From Zygophlyctis sp. KS116 (lineage: Eukaryota; Chytridiomycota), in assembly GCA_054661495.1 (NCBI GenBank), contig BAAFSQ010000121.1, positions 1 to 28,644 on the forward strand: a stretch of 28,644 bases of DNA. The letters run 5' to 3'. Made by a program: the position numbers and the translations under genes. This document shows, in pieces, positions 23,193-28,644 of the stretch (within the stretch, counting starts at the first letter, position 1; each line of letters begins with the position of its first letter). A model generated the notes under the pieces. It did no database searches, was not told the origin of the DNA, and saw only the letters and a list, made by a program, of their open reading frames with translations.

Positions 23193-25045
23193 GTTAAAGT
23201 TTACGCCATTACGCCACATTTTTTTTTCTCAGCCACGTCGGTTTAGGGTAGGACCATCAACCCTTTTTTTTTATATGACGGAAACCAATGGCAAAGAGGC
23301 GGTAGGGATACTAGACTCTGAGACTGGAGAGTATGTCTCTAAAAATGAATTGAAAAAGAGAATCAAGGCTAGGCAAAAGGCTGCTGAAAAATTAGAAAAA
23401 GCGTCGAATGTAGTAGATCAAGGTTCAGATCAGAAAGTAGATCAAGTAGAAAAGGAAGATCCTAGATTATATTTTGAAAATAGATCAAAGTTTGTTCAAG
23501 GGCTTCGGGCTCAAGGAAAGGCTTATCCTCACAAATTCTCTGTAGATATGTCGCTCCAAAAGTTTATAGACAAATATTCTGGATTGGGAGATGGAGAGCG
23601 GGCGCAGGAAATTGTGCATGTGGCTGGAAGACTTCATAATATTAGAAGTTCATCAAAAAATTTGGTTTTTTATGATTTACATGGAGAAGGGATAAAGATT
23701 CAAATTATGGCGGCTGCTCAAGGTATGTTTTTATGACTTATTTTAGATTCAAAAAGAGATTTTCAAGAGGTTCATGAAAATTTACAGCGAGGTGATATTG
23801 TTGGAGTAATTGGGGTTCCTGGAAAATCAAAAAGAGGGGAATTATCAATCTTTCCAAATGATCTTATTCTGCTCACTCCTTGTTTAAGAATGTTACCAAA
23901 GGCTCATTATGGTTTAAAAGATGTCGAATCTAGATATAGAATGAGATATTTGGATTTGATTATGAATAATTCAGTGCGAGATAAATTTGTTACTCGTGCT
24001 AAAATTATTAATTATTTACGAAAGTTTTTAGATCAAATGGGATTCTTGGAAGTTGAAACTCCAATGATGAATATGATTGCTGGAGGTGCTACTGCTAAAC
24101 CTTTTATTACTCATCATAATGATTTGAAATTGGATCTCTTTATGAGAATTGCTCCGGAATTATATTTGAAACAATTAGTCGTGGGTGGATTAGATAGAGT
24201 ATATGAAATTGGTAGACAATTCCGTAATGAACAGATTGATCTTACTCATAATCCTGAATTTACTACTTGCGAGTTTTACATGGCGTATGCAGACGTTTAT
24301 GATTTAATGGATATAACTGAATCTTTTCTTTCGGGATTAGTCAAGACTATTACTGGAGGATACAAGGTTAAATATCATCCTCAAGGGTTAGAGGGTCCTG
24401 AATGGGAAATTGACTATTCTCCTCCATTCAGGAGAGTTTCAATGATTCCAGAATTGGAACGTATTCTCAAAGTTAAATTTCCTCCTGGACCTGAGCTTGG
24501 ATTGGAATCTGGAAATAAATTCTTATCAGAACTTGCTGCAAAGCATAATGTGGATTGTTCAGCTCCAAGAACAAGTGCTCGTCTTTTAGATAAGCTAGTT
24601 GGTGAATTTATAGAGTCTCAGTGTATCAATCCAACATTTATTACAGAACATCCTCAAATGATGTCCCCTTTAGCAAAGGCCCATCGTTCAATACCTGGAT
24701 TGTGTGAAAGATTTGAATGTTTTGTTGCTACAAAGGAGATTTGTAATGCGTATACTGAATTGAATGATCCATTTGATCAACGCGAACGCTTTGAGCAGCA
24801 AGCTCTTGATAAGGCTATGGGTGATGATGAAGCGCAACTGGTTGATGAAGTATTCTGTAACTCACTTGAATATGGTCTTCCTCCTACTGGTGGTTGGGGT
24901 CTTGGAATCGATCGTTTGACCATGTTCCTTACTGATTCTAATAATATCAAGGAAGTTTTACCTTTTGTAAGTATTTTTTATATTAAATATTCAGCCCGCA
25001 ATGAAGCCTGAAGCATCATCTGAGAAAAAGAATGAAACCAATTAA
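23191..25045 (+). CDS. KRS1: Lysyl-tRNA synthetase, class II, possible dual (mitochondrial/cytosolic) starts
   Basis: Exons 23191-23722, 23747-24966 and 24995-25045, introns 24 and 28 nt; 600 aa from Met1, 572 from Met29 (23275). Met29 begins the cytosolic form with the eukaryote-specific basic helix ([17 protein letters not shown]), an OB-fold anticodon-binding domain ([13 protein letters not shown]) and the class II core: motif 1 [10 protein letters not shown], motif 2 [18 protein letters not shown], motif 3 [13 protein letters not shown]. Residues 1-28 contain five Arg or Lys, no acidic residue and several Phe, as in a mitochondrial presequence, so one gene may serve both compartments by alternative starts. 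The longer form would need transcripts starting inside the EAF1-like coding region. Confidence 0.95.
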
Positions 25046-25062
25046 GCGCATTAGTTTGTGTC

Positions 25063-25074
25063 TGACGTCATTGG
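25063..25074. promoter_or_regulatory. Fused CRE-CCAAT element TGACGTCATTGG
   Basis: A palindromic CRE runs directly into an inverted CCAAT box, 20-31 nt upstream of the next ATG (25094), inside the 48-nt spacer after LysRS. The same two sites occur in the beta-tubulin promoter. Confidence 0.5.
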
Positions 25075-25093
25075 ATAGATTTGAACAATACAA

Positions 25094-26230
25094 ATGTCAA
25101 ACTATGTTAAAATAAGTTTTCAAGGAGAAACATATGGATCCATAAGATCTCCATTATCTCTGAATACGTTATGTACCCTGTTCAAAGTTTCTCCCAGAGC
25201 ATCCCCAACGCTTGTATCACTTGATCCAAAACGCCCCTTGATCATAAGTGATATGAGTGAAGAAGTTGAATCTGGGTTTTTTGAGTTTGTATCTCGACGA
25301 GATGTACTTTTTGATCCCAGTATTGATCATCTACCCGCCTTGAACAGATACAAAAAGGTTACCCATCAGATTCTTCGCAAGAATCAAGATGACTCTCTTG
25401 ATCAGTATAAATCAGATTCACTTCCTATTCCGGACAATGAAATGGCATTAGCTATAAGAGCAATGCTGCATGTAGTTGGATCGATACCTCCCAGATACTT
25501 AAAGTTTAATGTAATTCTTGCAAATCAAGTTGAAAGAGCAATTACGCAAGTCGAAAAGCTCCAAAAAGTACTCTCTGATTTATCTACCAATTCTGATGAT
25601 AGCATATATAGATATAACAGATCTAAAAAAATCCCTCTTGATCTTTCAATCCATCAAACATTTATTCAGTATCGTATATTGGACATATTGCATCAGACTT
25701 GGAAAACTGCCTGGGAGAGAGTTTCACCAATTTCAAGATATTTTTCAATATCAAATCTTAAAATCCTTGATTCTATAGAATTGTCAGAACATTATCTGAA
25801 TCGTTTAAACTCTTGGCGCAGAATACTGGAGGCAGATACATGGAATTCATTGATGAAACATGTCCAACTACCATCACCGACAGATCTTAATCCAAGAAAA
25901 AACATTTATAATCCGAGAGGAATACCATCAAACAAGAATCCCAGAGCATGGACATATCTTGTCCGACCGTCTACATCTCCAGCCTTGCAATCAAACATTG
26001 ACACGCCGGCAACATTCTTGGATCCTGCAGACACATTGAATTCATTTAGGAAAATGTATATTGATTCTATAAAGGCTCAAAAGATTACAAAAGATGAAGA
26101 AATGAATATATTATTACAGAAAATGCTGAAGCTGGACAATCAATTCAAGTCCGAATCTCCCAAAGAGAATATAGTTTATCCAATTCAGTATGTCAAAGAG
26201 TCTATTAAAAAGGAATTCAAGTTGAAATAA
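25094..26230 (+). CDS. Unrecognised 378-aa protein
   Basis: Intronless, with a clean ATG in the spacer 48 nt after the LysRS stop and a TAA 36 nt before epsilon-tubulin. I do not recognise a family. The N-terminus (VKISFQGETYGSI) looks like a short beta-rich module; the central part is helical with SIPPRYLKFNVILANQVERA and a Trp-rich helix (HQTWKTAWERVSPIS); a loop rich in Asn/Pro (NPRKNIYNPRGIPSNKNPR) follows, and the C-terminus is a charged helical tail ending KEFKLK. No signal peptide, membrane helix or metal site is visible. The tight spacing does not by itself argue for a functional link with its neighbours. Confidence 0.75.
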   Translation: MSNYVKISFQGETYGSIRSPLSLNTLCTLFKVSPRASPTLVSLDPKRPLIISDMSEEVESGFFEFVSRRDVLFDPSIDHLPALNRYKKVTHQILRKNQDDSLDQYKSDSLPIPDNEMALAIRAMLHVVGSIPPRYLKFNVILANQVERAITQVEKLQKVLSDLSTNSDDSIYRYNRSKKIPLDLSIHQTFIQYRILDILHQTWKTAWERVSPISRYFSISNLKILDSIELSEHYLNRLNSWRRILEADTWNSLMKHVQLPSPTDLNPRKNIYNPRGIPSNKNPRAWTYLVRPSTSPALQSNIDTPATFLDPADTLNSFRKMYIDSIKAQKITKDEEMNILLQKMLKLDNQFKSESPKENIVYPIQYVKESIKKEFKLK

Positions 26231-26266
26231 AAAATAGTATTATCTACTTCCGCCCTTTATTAATAG

Positions 26267-27791
26267 ATGCCAGAATCAATATTCATTCAAGTTGGACAAT
26301 GTGGTAATCAAATCGGCTCTAGATTTTGGGATTTGGCATTGCAAGAACATTCTGCAGTAAATAAAACAGGATTATATGATGAGCCACTTAGTTCATTTTT
26401 TAGAAACACCAGTGCTCAATTAGGAGAGAAGATTGAATCATTAAGAGCAAGAGCTGTTCTAGTGGATATGGAGGAAGGAGTACTTGGTCAAATCAGTAAA
26501 AGTAACTTTAGACAACTCTTTGATTCAGATCAGTACGTGCGCAGTGTGTCTGGATCTGGAAACAATTGGGCAATGGGCCATCATGTAAGTTTATAAAATT
26601 AATATAATAGGTATATGGACCACAATATGCTGATGAAATATTAGAGGCTGTTCGTAAACAGTCAGAGTACTGCGATCGTTTGGGCTCATTTTTTTCTATA
26701 GGATCATTGGGCGGTGGAACTGGATCTGGTTTGGGATCATATAGTATTGTTCTTAATTAATTTTCTAGTTTGGGAAATATTAAGGGATAATTACCCACAA
26801 CAGTATCAATTTGCCACGTCTGTATGTCCAAGTTATGATGATGACGTGGTTACGTCTCCTTATAATAGGTAAATTGTTTCTATATTCAATTCAGTCTATT
26901 ATCTCTTTCAAAGCAAATTGAACACGTAGATTGTGTTCTTCCAGTGGAGAATCAAGCCTTGCAAGAAATTCTCAGCAAGATTTCAAAGGCAGGAGAGTAT
27001 GTTGGTTTAAAAAAGGGATCCCTTTCTTCTCTTACTGACAGTGGACTTGATCTAGCCAAAATTACAATTTCTTCGAGTAGAAAATCAAACTTTGATAGTA
27101 TGAATAATATTGTTGCAAATCTTTTGCTGAATACAACTTGGTAAAATATTAAAACTAATCTAATAGTTCTATGCGATTTGAAGGAACAATGAATGTAGAT
27201 ATCAATGATATTGTTACAAATCTGGTTCCTTTTCCTAGATTAAAATATTTGCTTTCTTCAATGGCGCCTTTATATCAAAGTGCCGATATGCGATTCGGAG
27301 CAAAAGCAGTAGACAATATGTTTACAGATGCTTTTAACAAGGATCATCACTTGATTAGAGGAGATTCTAAAAACTCGACGTAAGTTATGATGATTTAAAG
27401 CCAAGTTATCTTGCTGCTGCTTTAATACTTCGGGGGAATGTAGAAATTTCAGATCTACGAAGAAACATGGAGAGGATGAGAAAAACAGTAAAGTTTGTTA
27501 AATGGAATTCTGATGGGTGGAAAACTGGATTTTGTGGTGTTCCTCCATTATCTCAACCATCTTCACTTCTTCTACTAGCCAATAACTCTTGTGCAAAAGA
27601 TACGATAAAGTTTATCATGGAGAGATTTAAAAAATTATATAGAAAAAAAGTAATTCTATTCCTGCTAATTTCAGGCTAATTTGCATCATTATCTAAAATA
27701 CATGGATCCAGGAGAATTCAACGATGCAATAAATTCTGTTTCTTCGGTCATCGGAGAATATGACCTAGTATCAAGCAATACGACATGCTAA
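26267..27791 (+). CDS. TUBE1: Epsilon-tubulin
   Basis: Exons 26267-26584, 26611-26743, 26769-26868, 26895-27140, 27167-27379, 27406-27649 and 27675-27791; introns 25-26 nt; 456 aa (human 475). It starts MPESIFIQVGQCGNQIGSRF, with the epsilon-type SSFFRNTSAQ, RAVLVDMEEGVLGQI and SGSGNNWAMGHH, GGGTGSGLGSY for GTP binding, PSYDDDVVTSPYNS, and FDSMNNIVANLLLN, all epsilon rather than beta features. Epsilon-tubulin is needed for triplet microtubules of centrioles and basal bodies and is missing from fungi that lost flagella. It therefore implies a centriole or flagellum in this organism. All seven exons align without breaks, so the gene looks functional. Confidence 0.95.
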
Positions 27792-27829
27792 TTGCGCGTT
27801 TTCTGACAACTAAATCTTCAAAAATCATT

Positions 27830-28179
27830 ATGAATATCGTAGAGTCTGAAATCAATTCAAATTCCGTTGTAGTATTTAGGTAATTTCTACTCTACTCTGA
27901 CCATAGTAAGAGCTACTGTCCATTTTGTGTCAAGGCCAAAGGCGTTTTAGAAAAACTCAATGTTATCTTCAAAGCCATTGAATTGGATAAAAGATCTGAC
28001 GGATCAGAGATTCAAAATTATTTGCTGGCAAAAACTGGCCAAAGAACAGTCCCAAACATATTTATTAACAAAGAGCAAATCGGTATATTTAGTACATAAA
28101 CTTATATTTAGGAGGATGTGATGATTTAGTACAAGCTCTCAATGATGGGACATTAAAGAAAAAGTTGGGGCATAGTTAG
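27830..28179 (+). CDS. GRX1: Dithiol glutaredoxin
   Basis: Exons 27830-27879, 27907-28082 and 28112-28179, introns 27 and 29 nt, 97 aa. The thioredoxin fold is complete: VVVFSKSYCPFCVKAK with the CPFC dithiol site, IELDKRSDGSEIQ, the cis-proline loop QRTVPNIFINKEQI and the glutathione-binding GGCDDL. It reduces protein disulfides and glutathione mixed disulfides, probably in the cytosol since there is no targeting extension. The CPFC site (usually CPYC) is a common variant. It follows epsilon-tubulin after 38 nt. Confidence 0.95.
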
Positions 28180-28494
28180 GAGCCAAGAGTCTTTCTCTGA
28201 ATTTATCTTATGACTAATACTGATAAGAAAAAAATACAGATCATAAACTATTACATGTTTGTCATCATTAATATTGACCAAATTCAACTTTAAGATTCCT
28301 CCATCGCATCGTTGAAATCCGATGGATCTCCAGTTGCTGAGTAAATAATATTTTGTCCATCACTGATCTCTGAGGTGAATGTGTTTTTCCCTGTGAATAA
28401 TGCCTACATTCTGTTTTCAAATTGGGACAATATTATCGTACATAATTAACATATATTGAATTTGTAGATTATCTGTGTTTCAGTGATTCTTATC
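28180..28494. other. Gene-poor spacer between glutaredoxin and NWP copy 4
   Basis: This 315-nt AT-rich stretch has no homology I can recognise. On the minus strand a short acidic frame (SDGQNIIYSATGDPSDF to EES and a stop, about 28400-28292) and an overlapping basic frame are open but short. Neither contains the NWP motif. They could be the 3' part of the truncated family member or chance. Confidence 0.4.
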
Positions 28495-28644
28495 TTACCC
28501 AGATAAGATTGCATTATTCCTATCAAAGTGGCTGAAAGCTTGATCCTCCTTGGAGAATAAGTCCATTAGAAACTCTTGATCTTGCGATGTAAATCCCTCA
28601 TTGACCGATCGGTAGATCTCGTCCGCTTCATCCAATGCATCTTC
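28495..28644 (-). CDS. NWP-family member 4, leader exon only (cut by window edge)
   Basis: Reading leftward from the window edge, the frame gives EDALDEADEIYRSVNEG, then TSQDQEFLMDLFSKED, clearly homologous to the acidic leaders of the genes at 1229 and 2630. Its signal peptide must lie beyond the edge. It ends NNAILSG at a TAA; a GTAAGA donor at 28498 could instead start an intron, but a 26-nt splice gives an immediate stop and no NWP repeat is visible downstream. It is thus either a leader-only member, a member with a longer intron, or a truncated copy. Silent-site differences show it is older than the split of copies 2 and 3. Confidence 0.65.
   Translation of the reverse strand, partial: EDALDEADEIYRSVNEGFTSQDQEFLMDLFSKEDQAFSHFDRNNAILSG

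Noticed and set aside
28292-28498. A second exon of NWP copy 4 joined by an intron of about 100 nt
   Set aside because: It would be three times longer than any other intron here and yields no NWP motif; left open.

Overview
The window is nuclear DNA of a very compact, AT-rich eukaryote that uses the standard genetic code: TAA, TAG and TGA all end genes. I could splice 17 genes into full-length proteins using 64 introns, and every one of these introns is only 23-32 nt long (GT-AG, plus two GC-AG). The set of a GOLD-PH-ORD Osh3-type protein, a helicase-less HSA-SANT (Eaf1-type) protein, a septin and Pex12 points to the fungal side of the opisthokonts. A complete epsilon-tubulin gene suggests centrioles, hence probably a flagellated (zoosporic) stage. 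An early-diverging zoosporic fungus or Rozella/aphelid-like parasite would fit, but this is inference; I cannot name the species.

Layout. (1) 1-3777, + strand: three tandem members of an unrecognised secreted-protein family, plus a decayed relic. Intact members have a signal peptide, an acidic leader (DEADEIFQSVNEE), a 29-nt intron, then basic repeat units built around EDFINWP..LPIKSP. A fourth member enters on the - strand at the right edge (28495-28644), so this family brackets the housekeeping block. (2) 3987-10029, - strand: OSH3-like lipid-transfer protein, NUP84/NUP107, MED4. (3) 10158-11012, + strand: a small ankyrin protein and SUB1/PC4. (4) 11009-14961, - strand: a MAP4K-like kinase with CNH domain, NAS6/gankyrin, and a pseudokinase, separated by only 17 and 4 nt. 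(5) 15284-17936, + strand: beta-tubulin, PEX12. (6) 17933-20110, - strand: an unrecognised helical protein and a septin. (7) 20247-21151, + strand: 14-3-3. (8) 21248-23192, - strand: EAF1/VID21-like. (9) 23191-28179, + strand: lysyl-tRNA synthetase, an unrecognised 378-aa protein, epsilon-tubulin, glutaredoxin.

The central genes are unrelated housekeeping functions packed with almost no spacers: two convergent pairs overlap at their stop codons, one divergent pair overlaps at its start codons, and several tandem neighbours lie 4-53 nt apart. The most novel content is the secreted NWP-repeat family. It is lineage-specific in appearance, tandemly amplified, shows signs of gene conversion and decay, and one member carries a nuclear-localisation-like cluster. 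That pattern is what one expects of a parasite effector family.
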